From: Acanthosoma haemorrhoidale
Lineage: Eukaryota; Arthropoda; Insecta; Hemiptera; Acanthosomatidae
Assembly (NCBI GenBank): GCA_930367205.1
Contig: OV884015.1
Span: 76,151,341-76,215,340 of the forward strand
Direction: 5' to 3'
DNA length: 64,000 nucleotides
Part shown: positions 31,729-45,379 of the stretch, one piece after another
How the letters are laid out: each line of letters starts with the position of its first letter
Position numbering within the stretch: the first letter of the stretch is position 1
Position numbers and translations under genes: made by a program
Notes under the pieces: model-generated
Seen by the model: the letters and a program-made list of their open reading frames with translations, nothing else
Database searches by the model: none
Told to the model about the DNA's origin: nothing

Positions 31729-32625
31729 TTGATTATTGATGCACACATGACGTTCGGCACACATTTGCAGAAGAAATTGAAACGAGTACGCAGAACTTAC
31801 TACTCTCTCCAGCATCTCATCACAAGTCAGGCCATATCCCTTCGACTGAAACTCTTAATATACAAGAGCGTCCTGAGGCCAGCTCTACTGTTTGGGACAC
31901 CACTCTTTAGATTCCTACACGCCAGTATACCTTGTGGACTTGGGGGGCCTCTGGGCTGTTTGTAAATATTGTATGAATGAGCGAGTGAATGATGAATTGT
32001 AAATATAGTATGAATGATGACATTTATCTCAATTACTCATTGCCTAATAAAAGGCAGATTGTAATTTTATCTTAATAAAATTGTTGTTTGAAACATAAAA
32101 AAAAACAAAAAAAAAAAACACGCCAGTACCATAACTCGACTCCAGAGGTTCCAGAACAAGATCCTGCGAACGGCACTGTGGCATTCCCCCTTTCGTGAAA
32201 TGAAGGCTTTCGACATGCACGAAAAGTTCGAGCTCCCCACCATCACCGACGTCATCAAAAGAAGACACATCAAGTTCTTCGACTCGACAAAACAAAGTCT
32301 AAACCCTCTATTCAAGGACATGACACCACCACCGCTACCGGCACGATGGCAACTCACAAGATCGAGTAAAGCAGAGGGAATGGTGGACATCACGGCACTA
32401 GGCCCGCCAACAACAAACCTCTAAGGGGCACCCATCACTGAAATCAGACTAAATAAGAAGAAGAAGAGAGACTCTGTACCGAAACAACCAACCTCGACCG
32501 AGGCTTCCCACACCCCTTAATCCTCTCACACCACCTTCAAGCAGGCACTCCTAGTATAAGGATCCGATTAACCTAAATATTCTATATTTTTCCCTCATCC
32601 CGAATTTCTAACTAGAAAAAAAAAA
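31729..32625 (+). pseudogene. LINE J2 (Jockey-like), C-terminal ORF2 fragment, interrupted
   Basis: The left part encodes DAHMTFGTHLQKKLK and then ISLRLKLLIYKSVLRPALLFG, the thumb region of a Jockey-type ORF2 (LLIYKxxLRPxxxYG motif). After an inserted 190-bp J1 tail, the frame resumes at ITRLQRFQNKILRTALW and continues through ITDVIKRRHIKFF to a stop at about 32424. The reverse-transcriptase palm is missing, so this copy is 5'-truncated. A GC-richer 3' UTR follows, ending in ten A residues at 32616-32625, taken as the element end. It differs from J1 in sequence and 3' UTR, so I treat it as a separate family. Confidence 0.8.
31928..32117 (+). mobile_element. J1 LINE tail inserted in J2, copy B
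   Basis: This 190-bp insert is flanked by the 11-bp direct repeat ACACGCCAGTA (31917-31927 and 32118-32128). It begins in the J1 3' UTR (TGTGGACTTGGGG), carries the repeated GTATGAATGAGCGAGTGAATG segment, the stem-loop TTGCCTAATAAAAGGCAG and an A-rich tail. This is a textbook target-primed insertion, extremely 5'-truncated. The J2 reading frame joins across the duplication, so J1 inserted after J2. Confidence 0.93.
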
Positions 32626-35600
32626 TTAATCATCTTGTAATAAAATACAAATATTTACGTAAAAGTATTTATATTTTGAGTAAAATATACAATTAAAGGT
32701 CTCTATACCCTGAACAAACTTATCTAGTTTTTGTTTTGTTCTTTTAATTATAGATATAAATATATTAAAACTGCCATTCCCATGAATGAATGAATTTTTT
32801 TAAAGATGATATTTTTTATTAAAGTTATATTTGAAGTTCTAAAGATGTTATCAATAAAAGAAATGTAATGAAGGACTCTTAACTAATCATTTAAATTTAA
32901 TTAAATAAACATTTTCATATAATATTGCGTGGGGAATAAGGTTGAGGCTCCTTAATTAATAACATATAATATCTATTGCGGAATATAATTGCGAAAATTC
33001 AATAAAACATTTCTTAAAACAAATTCCTCAGCCATAACAAAACCGTTGATTGTGCACCGTTGACTTGAATTTTCAGATTAATGGAAAATTTTTCATTCTA
33101 GAATTTCATTTCAATTTACAACTTCATTCGGTCTGAAAAGCTGAATAAGCTTTATAGAAATTTGACGCTTGAACAGTCACAAGATGGAAAAAAGGAAAAT
33201 AAATAAAGAAACTTTTTCAAATGGAGTGATTGTAGCTATAAGGTTTGGTATGCCCCTTCGCTGTAATCAAATATCCGGACAACATACCAAAACACATCTC
33301 TAATCTGGCACACATATCATTTCTCTAAAACTGCATAACGGTATATATTACATTCCCAAATAGCATGTTTTCATATTAAGCATAACCATAGCCTTGGTGA
33401 TGGGACATGAAATTAGACGCTTGGGATGATGGGGCTACTTGGCGTCGGTTGCCAAATACGGGTGGGCGGAGGACTAATCACTTCGAGGGATCAATAAAGG
33501 ATCACGTGGATCGAAGAGAAGTAGTCCACAGAGCGGCAACAGGGCTTACCATGTATTGCGTTTTCTTAAGCTTCTAATTTCGTGTCGGCAACTACAGTTG
33601 ATCAGAGGTTAAATGGCCTCACCTTTTATTTTCTTAGTAATTCAAAGATATATTTTGGGTTGCTAAAATTTGCTTACAGTGATTAAGATCTTGGGTTTTC
33701 TATGGCGTATATTTATAGAATGATGTAGAAATACTGTAAACAATATTGGGATATGACAGTTAGAGCTGTTTGCCTGCGCGTAAATATCTATAGTCGACAG
33801 TAGTAAATATTCCTTCTGATGGCTTCAAAAACTTTAACATTACTTTAATATTTTTGAAAATATCTTTAGAATTATTTTTGCGTTTACTTTGTCTGATTCT
33901 TAACGGTATTATATTGATCCTCTTCCCATAATTCTTTATTTTAGGGCACAAGCTCTTTCAGCATTTAAACTTGAATCTTCATGCACTGGGATGGATACTC
34001 AAAATAAGAAATACTAATATATATACTTTATGTGCTAATTATAATAATAAATGATTCGTTTGAAGCAGTTTATAATTTTAAATAAGTGACTATAAAATTT
34101 ACTACTACATCGCTGAAAAAGTTACTTTCCTATGTAGTTTTAACAATTTCTGAAATAGAAAAAAAATAGTAAGCATTGAGATTTATTCTTTCAGTCCGAA
34201 AAATTTAAATAAAAGTAAAAATAATAAACAATCATACGATGAGGTACCATCCGTCACCTCTTCTGATTCATATAGCTGATCGAAGTAGACAACCTTATTA
34301 GAATAAACTCTTATAATTTGTACATTAGGCGATGATTCAGCGTAACTTGGCTATATAATTAATATGTCCATTATATACAACATATTATCTAAATTTCAAA
34401 TTTTGACTGAATATTATATAACGTAGTTACTTATATTGTGGTACCTATTGTAGCAAGCGTAGATGACTTCTGAATATTAATACTTTAGTTAAAACAACAA
34501 TTTGGTCGAAAAACATCATATTTTAAATAACATCTAATATGTTAATTGAGAAATCTTAAAAGTTAGCAAAAAGGGATTCACCTTTTTTTAAGTTTTTTTT
34601 TTTTTTTTCGTACTACTATTCGTTATAGTAGTTTAACCACTTTAGACGATTACTTCATACCAGTTAGAAACAATGGTCTGGTTGCTAAAATAAAATAACC
34701 ATGCACAAAAATAATACTAATATGTAATTTGCTGAATCCACGGTTCCTTTGGTATACTGTTCAATTAACGTATAATTGAAAACGTATGATAATTGACTTG
34801 GCCGGGTTCATTCTCATCTTGGGTCTTAATAACTGTCAGAAGGCTGGAAATAGAATCCCGGTGCTCATAGGGAGGGAGTGAGATGTCTTTCCGTTGAATT
34901 TCGTCAGTGAGTTACAACGCGAGCAGTTGAAAATTTAATATCGCAGATATGTGATGTTTATTTGCCAAGAAATGTGTGAAGCGGGATCATTTGTATTCTC
35001 CGCCGGCCGGAATCTAAATGGCTCTCCTCTTAAGTGGAGTACGTGTCATCTAAGTTTCGCAGTACTCACCAACACATCCGTCTATTTTGTCGGCATCATT
35101 TGCTGTATGATGGAGTAGTTGAGACCTCCTTTATTAAATACTTTTTTTTGTATTCGCCTACTATGCTTCTATACAGTTTTGTAAAAGAAAAAAGTGAGAG
35201 AGCCAAAAGGAATAGCCGAACTAGCTATATTAATTATGCTATTATTTTATAGCCTGCAACCTACCAATCTGGATTAATACATTTATATATTTTATGAAGG
35301 GGACATTAAAAAAACAATGTAACTCCATTTAGTTTTCGAAATGTTGGTGCATTTGTACTGTTCTGGAGAAAACCAGTTTTAAACTAAAATGAACCAGGTG
35401 GTCAGGGAAAGAACAATACCATTTACGGGAGTTTGGGGAAGAACTGACTCCTTATCAGGTGTAGGTAAACACTCATTTCATTTATTTTATCTTGTATACG
35501 AATTTCCTTTATTTTTGAATTAATGTTTAATCTATAAAGGTGATTCTTATTTTTGTTCTCCTAAAAAATGTTCTTAAAACTGTTTTTACCCCATGTATGT

Positions 35601-37594
35601 ACTATGTACTGTATTACAACATGTACTATGTATATAAACTTTAAAACTCTCCTACTCAAATAACCTCCTTATCTTCCGCATGGAAACTTTCTTTGAGAAC
35701 AATTTATTCATTATACTATATTTTCATTATTTCGTATACTATATGAATTTCTATTTTTATTATCCAGGAGGAAAATATATCCGGATGTATGGCCGGCCCC
35801 TTGCTTGGTTTTTACTATTATATATTTAGCTTGTTAGTTCTCGATTTTGTGGGCGCCAAGGTGTATACTAATATTGCTTCCTCTAACAGTTTCCGGTAAG
35901 CTAGAATCTTTCATACATTCCTTTTCTCCGATTTTTCAATTCTGAACACCTTCGTATTTTCCTAATTAATAATCATTTTCGTTTGTGGCAAATGGTCTTG
36001 AGTTTTAGTAACGTATATATGAGTATATCTGGACCACCTTGTCCAAATATCACGACGTTATGAGTGTAAGAAAAAAAAATTGTAATTTTTAGGAAACATG
36101 TTCCTAAAGCCTTGCCCTTAACGTCTATTTTAGCTTTTTGCAAGGCAAACTCGAGAAAAACGTTAGATCAATATTATCGTTAGGATTGGAAGTTCTATGT
36201 GCAAACTAAAGTTAATAATAGATGTTATACAAACCATATAACAATAAGAGAAAGTTTCTTGATTGTAACATTATCTTTTATTGAAGCGTAATACTAGAGT
36301 ATTCAAATGTTACTTTTTTCATACTACATCGAACAGCTACATATAAATTATTGATCATTAGGAAAACATTTTATTGACATACAACCGTTTCCAGTCTCCA
36401 CTGAAGCAACGGCACAAGAAGATTATATATATGACCTCCTTTCCTCTTGAGAAGATTATCCATCTGAAGATGATCGGTTAAGGGGGATCAGAACCTATCA
36501 GTACAGAATAATACGTTACCTCAATAAATTGGCTATGAGGGAATAGAGTGGGTATTTTGTAACTGGATACCTTATCACAACTATTTACTTACTTATTCCA
36601 CTCTGTAAAAGAACTCAACAAAGTTCTTTGAGTAAGGTCGAATTTATTATTTCTCTGCCGCTTTAATTTACTATAGTAATTTGACTTTGTCATTTTTATT
36701 ACTATTTCCTGCACATTAACTGTTGTATTAATTAAATAATTTGGTACTCGCAAGCAAAACTGACTATAAAACTACTATATTCAAACGTGACTAATGACGA
36801 AACTCATTGAAATCTTACTTTTGCGAATGATTGTGTTAATACGATCTTTTTTCTTTTGTATTAACTCTGGTTCAGCTTTGGTTCCTCTCTTCAATTAATG
36901 AATTTTTCGATACCAGCTTTGCTATCAAGACCGCCTTAAGACAAATTACAAAAAACTTAAGAAGCACGATAAGCATCTCTACTCATATATAGCATTTTCA
37001 TTTTGAGCCAAGTACAAATTAATTAGCATATGTTTTACGAAGGTTATTATTAATTTTTTGAACTGGTTTCAAGCTCTTTTAACCTTAGCGTAACTTTTTA
37101 CTATTTTAGTTAGTAGTTGTATAGTGAAATATCTTTCCGGCTGATAACCAATATAAACAGGGAGGATAAAAAGGCAAAAGTTCAGTTCCTTCTGTTTTCC
37201 GGAAGTTGAGAACGCCACTGGTGAAAATAGAAAATAACCGAAGTTCCATTAAAGTCAAAGTAGGGAGAAGACAGTGGAGTAGAAAATTCCTTTTACCCCT
37301 CTACGGAGTGACGAATCCTCGCCAGCAGAGGGAGTAATATAGGCCGTATCGATTGTTGATTCTCTTCGCTCTCACAGCCTGACGAAGAACACCATCAAGG
37401 ATCGGATAACATAATCACTATCCAATTTATTTCTACCTTTATTGTAGTCTGGTGATGTTTCACCAAATTTCAAAAAAATTTCATTTTTCATTGTCGATTT
37501 GGTTGTCAACAAAATTTGCCATGAGATATCCAGGTTTAGGGCGACTGATATGGCCAAATTCAGAAACATATGTCTTACATAATATTGTATAATT
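32626..37594. other. long AT-rich stretch, no recognised gene
   Basis: Only short unsupported open frames. GC-richer patches occur at 33420-33560, 34800-35040 and 37180-37400 without family match. A hammerhead/Penelope-like motif near 36464 is listed separately. Confidence 0.5.
36464..36504 (+). other. hammerhead/Penelope-like motif, copy 1
   Basis: CTGAAGA, then a possible stem TGATC...GATCA, then GAAC and a TATCAGTAC tail. The order resembles the CUGANGA-stem-GAAA core of hammerhead ribozymes that occurs in Penelope-like elements; here GAAA is GAAC. Two related motifs lie near 46.47 and 56.34 kb. No GIY-YIG or reverse-transcriptase remnant was recognised nearby. Confidence 0.35.
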
Positions 37595-38697
37595 CCTTTA
37601 TTGTGCTCAAATTACAATCTGCCTTGCTAGGCAATAAGTAATTAAGATATACTATCATTCATACCATATTTACAATTTATCATTCACTCGCTCATTCATA
37701 CAATATTTACAGACAGCCCAGAAGCCACCCAAGTCCACATGCGAAGAGAAAGCGGAGTCTTGGGAAGTCCCCCACGCTCCTCCGTCATTCGCGTCACCGG
37801 ATACTAGCCAGTGGAGACTGACCAAGAGCGCGAGAGCCACAGACGCTCAGGACATGATTGGAGAAACTGGCCATTGCCAGGACTCCCACTGTCACGCGCA
37901 CTCCCACTATAGCAGTGGCCTCGTCACTGCCGTTTCAGTCTCCGAGGGGGATTATAGGGATGAGTGGCGCAGTGCAATGACTGTGCTACAGGATTAGGGT
38001 GGTTGGAAAGGCTACTGTGGAATTTCATAAACTTGAAAGGGATGAGTTCTAGAATGTAGGGTATATTAAGGTCGTTATGGAGGGTTTTGTTGCTGACATA
38101 ATAAGGGGCATTTACTATTGTTCTCAGGACTTTTGATTGAAAGGATTAGATACGCTTGATGTTCGACTTTTTTGCTATCCCCCATAGCTCTATTCCGTAT
38201 GTCCAGATTGGTTTAAGTATAACTTTGTAAATTAGTAGTTTAATTTTTATTGAGAGACGGGATGTCCTTTGAAGTAGTCTGTACAGTTGTCCAAAGCGTC
38301 TGTTTAGTTCTTGTCTTTTTAGCCTCGTATGTGGGTTCCAGGTCAGTCGTTTGTCGAGATGGAAGCCCAAGTACCGTACTGTCTCGGATACAGGGAGAGG
38401 AATAGAATTAAAATAAACTAGTGGACAAGACTTGCGACAAAGGGTGAAGGTAATGTGGGAACATTTTGCTTCATTAACTTTGATCCGCCATTGGTTGCAC
38501 CAATACTCCATCTCGTCAAGGTCTTTTTGAAGGTTATGGGATGCTATGCAGTCATCTGGAAATGTGGCCAAGAAGGTATTGGGAGTAGAGGGGACATCAG
38601 CGGTGTATAGGTTATAGAGGATGGGGCCCAGGACACTGCCCTGTGGAACTCCTGCATTTATGGGATAGTAGTTAGAATATTCTAAACCACAGCGGAT
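37595..38697 (-). pseudogene. Jockey-like LINE J1, copy C
   Basis: Read on the minus strand, an open frame without a start codon runs from about 38690 to a stop at 38146. It contains YPINAGVPQGSVLGPILYN (reverse-transcriptase palm), a catalytic box reading FPDD where FADD is expected, EYWCNQWRIKVNEAKCSH, then RYLGFHLDKRLTWNPHTR and LLIYKVILKPIWTYGIELWG. About ten residues are missing just after FPDD. A CAA-to-TAA change ends the frame in KSNIKRI. The J1 3' UTR follows down to AATAAAGG, including the stem-loop TTGCCTAGCAAGGCAG. It is 5'-truncated in the palm. The flanks show a loose ACAT..ATATT similarity that might be a decayed target duplication. Best-preserved thumb of the family here; not functional. 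Confidence 0.9.
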
Positions 38698-41198
38698 ACA
38701 TTATATTAGTAATATTCGTTGGTATGAAAGATCGTATATTATAAATATTACAAAGGTAATACATGTATTTTATGATAAAATAATAAGATAGCAATATTAT
38801 GACAAACAAATTAGACTAGATGGGGAATTAAATTATAATAAAATAATGCAAAAATAAAACAGGTATACATTGTAAAATTACTTCACTTTTTATATATATA
38901 CTTCACTTACCTCAGTTCCGTGTTTATATTTTGGTATCCTGTGTGGCAATCATTGAGTAGAAAGGATGTTTTTAGAAGCAAGGAGGTGACTACAGAATGA
39001 GGATTAAAAATTCTGATACCGGAAACCACACTCTCCTATCACAATACAAATTTAATTTGCACAGAGATTACACCAAGTGTTGCTTTGATGAGTGCCGGAA
39101 CAGCTCAGGCGAGGGGAGGGATAACATCATACAAAAAACATGCACTCAGACCCATGGACCGATTACCTTCCTGTGGTCTAGTTACTTCCAGGTAAACTAC
39201 AAGAAATATAAATGTTCCTTAACACAAATATTCGGACACCCCTCCTAAAACTTTAACGCTATCCGAATAAATATTAATCTCAATAAAGCATTGTTATTTG
39301 TTGCATTGATTTTCCGCATTTGACATGAAGTAGTTATAAAATGGGAATTTCCAGCACGTTCTACCTGGCTAATAAATGTGAAAGCTTATTAAGGATCCGA
39401 GGGGTTTCTGTTTGAGAATTATTTTTGTGATTCTAATTGAACACATTTCCTCTCGAATGATTGTCGAAATTAATAAGCCGAAACAACATTTTTACTTTTA
39501 TTATTTTAATTGTTTTTTTTTCATTCAGGACTACTTTGGAATATTAAAACACTAATGTAATATTTTTTAATGTCATTGCTGAACTTGCTGATAAAGAATT
39601 AAAGGTTTAATAAATTGCAGTTGTGTTATTAATTACATTTTTGTGGTGTTTGTAATTTGATATTTTTAATTAATTACTAACGATGATTTTTAATATTTCG
39701 TGAATTGCTAGTAATGTCAGAATATGTTCTGTGTGTTTGGCTTATGTGTTGAATGTAATAAATATTCAACTTTGGTGTCATTCCACAAAATGGTATATTT
39801 ATGTAATAATTTGTAGCCTGGAACTAAAACAGTTTATTTATAACATATTACACTTTACATTCAACATTGCATATTGAACAAACAAAATTTAATGAAATAA
39901 AAGTTGATTCACTAACAAAAGATAACTCTTATCCAATGTTAATTCTTTAATTTAGTTCCCCCCAAAAGTAGATTCTATATATTCATTTTTATGACAGGGA
40001 ATAAAATAATCTATCATATTATTAAACTTATTCTTCATCACATATTGTAGTAATTAATGTATTTATTAGTTACTACATTTGCAAGCAGGGGTATACGTTA
40101 AAAAATCTATAAGTCCATTTTTATTGTTACATATACTCTTTAGTGAGGAAAGGCTGCTTGAGAAAATGTTAGCTGTAAATGAAAAACCACACTTAGCGTA
40201 GTAGTATTCAATATGGTCTTCATATTATATATCAACGATATAATTCTAAGCTTATAAATGTTTTTTCTGAGAAATTATCAATCGCTGCAGGTAAATTATC
40301 ATAGTCTGGACACAAATTAGAAGTAAATGTTGAGAAATTGTAGATTAAAAAACGAGGTTAGAACTGAGAGAAACAATTCTACTAACTTAGCTATAAAGCA
40401 ATAGACCTAACTTCCTCCAAAAAATTTTTTGTGGCTTTTGATAATGGCAGTGTGAGCTAAAAAATTTGTGGAGCGACATCGACTGGCCATCAATTTAATT
40501 TTATCACGTCCCATAACTACCATTTGAGGCGGAATCAGCTCGACCCATTTCTAGAAGAGACAAAAATAACCCCAATTTACATAAAGACTAAAATATTGTT
40601 CACGATGAAAACTTATCTTAAAACAACCATGGACCTCAGTTCTTTCCAAAAGGACCAAAAACATTTACCCAAATTCAAATGCCTGGATTAGAAGTTTTAT
40701 GTCTTTCCTGTAAATAAAATTTTCTAAAATGGAAATGGGTGGGAAACTAAACGCCTAAATTTAACTTTATATTCATTACTGTCATGTACTTTCAAAATAT
40801 ATCGATTGTACTTATTCTTAATATCAATATAAAGTATATTAAAACAAACTTTACCATATCTACTCACAATCTAATACCATGAAAACCTAAATTTTGAATA
40901 TTGTATAAAAAACGCAGTAATGCGTACAATTCCATTCGCGCATGTAGTTTTAGTGGATATACCGAGAGCATTTCTAAGTTTTAAAGTTTTGACACCGACG
41001 CTATCGATATAGCTGCCCCGATGAAGTTTGAACTAACAAAATTAGCATTGAATCTAATTGTCCTGATGATAGTATCTGTTTGTTCTAATCTGCTTAAATT
41101 TGGGTAGCAGTTACTCGGGCAAGAAGATATTCTAATTCGATTCAATTCATTTGTTACTTTCTAACCACTTCCTTAAAAGAATCAATAAATATTTCTAA
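38698..41198. other. no recognised gene
   Basis: AT-rich. An 83-codon plus-strand frame at 38997-39248 (with CCFDECRNSSGEGRDN) sits in a GC-richer patch but has no identifiable family. At 38909 a consensus donor on the minus strand follows a 28-nt open stretch; too short to call. Confidence 0.45.
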
Positions 41199-41345
41199 TT
41201 ATTTAAGAAAGTTAAGGTCGACTATAACCACGATATCATCAGCATATCCAACGATGTGGGCTCCAAATTGATTAAGATTGAGCACTGCGTTAACTAACAG
41301 GTTGCAAAGCGTAGATGACGGCTTGGCCTTTGCGTTTTTACTGGC
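41199..41345 (-). pseudogene. LINE reverse-transcriptase fragment with YADD box
   Basis: The minus strand reads TLCNLLVNAVLNLNQFGAHI followed by VGYADDIVVIVDLNF before a stop at about 41199. This is the PLLxNLLVNxxLxxLNxxG...GYADDIVI block of R1/I-type non-LTR reverse transcriptases, with both catalytic aspartates present (YADD at 41235-41246). The upstream PQGG block has decayed to an unrecognisable AKAKPSS, and the downstream thumb is not readable, so only about 45 codons survive. It is not the J1 or J2 family, whose box is FADD-type with different flanks. The exact clade is uncertain. Confidence 0.75.
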
Positions 41346-44300
41346 GATAGGATCAGATTAACTGGTAATAGTCCATTTTTCGAAAATCATGGAATTAGGA
41401 TGTCTGGATTTTTAGGGTGATTGAATTTTTTAAATGTTACATGTTTTAAAAAACATTTCAAGCCTCAAGTATGCTCGGAATCACTACTAGAACGTTAGAC
41501 TTGCGATTACAGTGTACGTGTAATTATTTCTGTTACTTGATACATTGCATCTACATTCAGTAACATACCTAGAGGGGGGTGGCTATGAGGGTGGTCCGCT
41601 CCGGGCGGTGTATATTTTAAGGCCACATTTTATGCACATTACATTTTAGCTTTAATTATATAAAATTATAAATATAATAAACTAGTACTCAACAGAATAA
41701 ATTAATTTAGTAAGCATGCAATTGAACGAAAATCGTATTGAGCCTGGTGTACCGACTCGAAAAATGAAAACATATATGCCTTAAATTTGAAATTGACCAT
41801 GGGCACATAAAGTTAACTAGTGGGAAAATAGAATAATTTCCATAGAAAAATGACTAACAGATGATAATTTTAATTAAATAATTTAATAAAAAAGCATGAA
41901 AAGTGAATTTGTAATTTATCATTGAGTTAGAAAATGCGGCATATAGGAGTCCATCCCTGGTGGTAAAAGCTTTCGGGAAGTACAGTCTACAGTGATTTTT
42001 TAATTATAAATCCATATTGCCATTTGTTTACAAAATTAAACACATTGACAAAAGACAGTAGTATTTACCTGTAAGTCTATACTGTAAGTTCTTTGTTTAT
42101 CATTAGAAAAAAAAAGGTTGACGAACCATTGTATATAATTCAACAAGTCACGACAAGAAGAGATCAAGATGTGCTGTTCCTTTTTCATAATCCATCTTCT
42201 CATAAAAGAAAAATATCCTTTTCTTTCTTCCTCTTTTATTATTTTTCTTCCTATTTTCTTTTTAATTCCTCTTTTCTTTTCCCCTCTTTCACCAGACATG
42301 TTGTTTTTTTCCTCTCTCCCGAGTGGTCGCCCCACCCTGACTGGTAGGAATGACCCAGTTGATGAGGCTCAGATCTACAAAGCTGGAGCAGGAAGGGCGT
42401 CCTATCCCTCCCCTTAAGCCTGAGGTGGGGTGACCGCCTCCAATCCTCATCCCCTTACAAGATATATTGCTCCCATTCAGTCCGCAGCCTACTGCCCCTG
42501 TCCTATTGAGGGTATAACGTACCACCTCAATCGCCGATCAATCACTGGGAACACTTTTGTCTCGGTAATGAGCCCTTTTTATCACTTTTCCCTAAAGTGA
42601 GCCGGCAACTGAGCCGCAATAGCGTCCAAACTAACGTACTAGACCATATGATTTTTTTTATTCGATTATTCATCACTATCCGAGCTTCAAAAACTATTTT
42701 TAAAAGTTTTTAGCTAGGCATTGAATATTTTGCTTATGGTCACACAATTATATAAAAGTTGCAACCTCTCGTGGCCAAATACTACAATTTTTTTCATCGT
42801 TATAAAGATCAATCATCCTCTTTTTTGGTTTTAATTTTATCCGTTATGTTTTCATTTGAATCCCATTTTTTTTTATCACGTTGTCTCCCTCTCCGTTCTG
42901 GTCTTTGAGAGTATCGCTTGGTATTCGTTACATAAATTTTCGACATGAAGAAAAGGATTCATTTTAGGTAATAAAATGATTCATGCTTCAGAACCAAATT
43001 ATACGGCTGTTCAAATGACTATTTTTTTTACAAAAACTAAATGTTTGTTGGTTTGATCAGAATGTCTTCTCTAAATCGTCGAGCAATAGCAATAGCAACT
43101 TCGTGAAAAGTTCTGTTTACTACCACGATTACGCTTTTTATTGTGTCAGTTCAAATATTATTACCTCATCAAAGCGATATTAGGTAATTATCGATATGGA
43201 GCATATTATTTATATATTGTATAGAACAGGCACAAAATATATTGTGGCAGCGTTTGTAGCACCTTCTCTAACCCCCTGTTGAGATCATTAAAATCTGTCA
43301 AGATCATTTTTGTTCTTTTAATTACTGAAAAGTTGACCTATTCAATTATGAATTCGTTTTGAGAACTCCTATTGTAATTTATTTTCATTGTTTGTAAAGA
43401 TGTATACATCGCGTTGAAAATGAAGTAGTCCAACATTATAAATAAAAATAATAAAAGACATCTCAAACTAAAACAGGGTAACAATTTTCGGTTTATAGGG
43501 TAGCATTTCCAAGAGGTAGAGGTGAAAATGAAAAGCAAATAAGCAGTAATTGAAACTTTCACAAAGGAAGATACAAATTGTGAACCAATGGGAGTCCTTT
43601 TAACAACTATTCTAATTTTTCACCGCTGTTACTGTCGTTGAGTTTTTTTTTTGTAATGGTTGTTCTTTCAAGTTTATTTCCATGAAATGTCATTTTCCAA
43701 CTTCTGCAAAAAAAAAAATTACCAGCCCCTGCCTTGTAGATAGTATTATTTTCTCTGTGATGAAACTGTGCTATAAGTTAGTTGAAGTAATATACACAAT
43801 GGAACTATTCAATTCAATTTTCATGAAGTTTTTTGTTATTTAATTTGTTTTTAACTCTTGTCTTTATTTGATGCATATGCTTATCTAGAGCAGTTTCATC
43901 CTTGTTTCCTCACATACTGTGATTTATTTAACTATTGAACTTTTTATCGAGGGTGTGCGTTATTAGCAGTTGATCCCCCCAAAATACATTTATAAAGACA
44001 CATTTTGACACACATCAGGTACCAACAAGTGAGGGAAATTATTATCGATGGTTTCTACAATAGAGACTGCACCAAAGACATCCATTGACAACAACGGATA
44101 TTGTTGATTCATCCATTACTTGGTCATTTTTGAACCTCTGGTGTATATAATGAGGTCGAGTTGAAAATTAAATAAAATCACATAGAATTAATGTTAGAAA
44201 AAATAAAGAATAAAAGCGAGGAAGCACTTTTTAGAGCACTAACACCTAAATGGGGAACTTTCCAGACAGTGATCTTAAATAAAGCAAGGAATAAGGTAGA

Positions 44301-44776
44301 TGCAGAGAAGGAATCACAAGATAGGCTTATCAGGGGGCCAATTGTAACAAAAAAGCTCAAAGAGAAATAAATGTCACATAAAAGTGATAAGAGAAGGAAG
44401 TGGATGAGGCACAAAAGTAAACTTGGCATGCCATAAGACAGAGGAACAAAGGTTTCATGAAAGGAAAGACTTGAGTATAGAACGCACGTAACGATAGAAA
44501 CTGTTTTACGAGAATGCGTTGGACAAGCAAAGATACCATAAGATACCAAACAACAAAGTATATTGTGTGAGTACGAAACCAAACAGAGATTTGGTGTAAA
44601 CTCACAAATATATGAATCCTAGAACCTAGTACAATTGCCGCTTCCTAAAAAGGTTTTAGCTCAATGACTTTATGACTTAGTATAACTCAATGGTTTATAT
44701 ATTTTGAACAAATATTTCAGGTAACAAAAGGTAATTCTGATTAATGGTATCATTCGTGCCATATTTCAAAACATTT

Positions 44777-44780
<4 letters not shown>
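41346..44780. other. no recognised gene; GC-richer patch at 42285-42620
   Basis: Mostly AT-rich. The patch at 42285-42620 is unusually GC-rich (GAGTGGTCGCCCCACCCTG, GAGCAGGAAGGGCGTCC and similar) and is open on several frames, looking like part of an unidentified dispersed repeat. The 134-codon hydrophobic frame at 44178-44582 (minus) is not supported as a gene. Confidence 0.45.

Positions 44781-44850
<70 letters not shown>
44781..44850 (+). repeat. (CT)35 microsatellite
   Basis: Perfect 70-bp CT run, followed by an interrupted CT/CCC tract to about 44885. Serine/leucine or glutamate/arginine repeat frames across it are artefacts. Confidence 0.97.
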
Positions 44851-44857
<7 letters not shown>

Positions 44858-45379
44858 CCAATCTCCCCCTCTCCCACCATCCCCTTCTCATTCTTAACAG
44901 AAATCAAAATTCAGGTATCATGTCCATTTTAAATATGGGGATGGGCAAAAGCACTCATTTTTTGAGTATATATTCAACGTATTAGAAATAGCTCTACTCG
45001 TTTAAAAAAGTTGGCCTCAATATATATTTTCAATTTTATTTTTGATGCCTTCGTATTGGAGTCCTTTTGCAATTCATTTTTCAGTTTGCCTAGGATAAAT
45101 AGGCAATTATTGTTTTTCATACTCAGTTTCCTTAACGATTTAGATTACATCGGTTAATTACAATGTGCTTATCTCCATGACACGTATCCCAAACATTAGC
45201 GACGACAAAGACACGGCCTGAAACAGGGCTATGAGAATGTAGATTACAAGGCCCCTAATAGCCCTAGATCCATGCCCTGTCGGCCAAGGGGTTGATTGAT
45301 GCCTGTGAATTAGCCACATGTGACTGGGGGTAATTGAGCCCTCCGCTTGCACTTCTGTCCCTGCACTGATTAAGCTTAC

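Noticed and set aside
37561..38720. Target-site duplication for J1 copy C (ACATAATATTG / ACATTATATTAG)
   Set aside because: AT-only, several mismatches and an indel; could be chance.
44178..44605. Two overlapping hydrophobic minus-strand frames (134 and 82 codons)
   Set aside because: Different frames of the same AT-rich DNA, no family similarity.
44695..44932. Open frames of Glu-Arg or Ser-Leu repeats
   Set aside because: Direct translation of the (CT)35 microsatellite.
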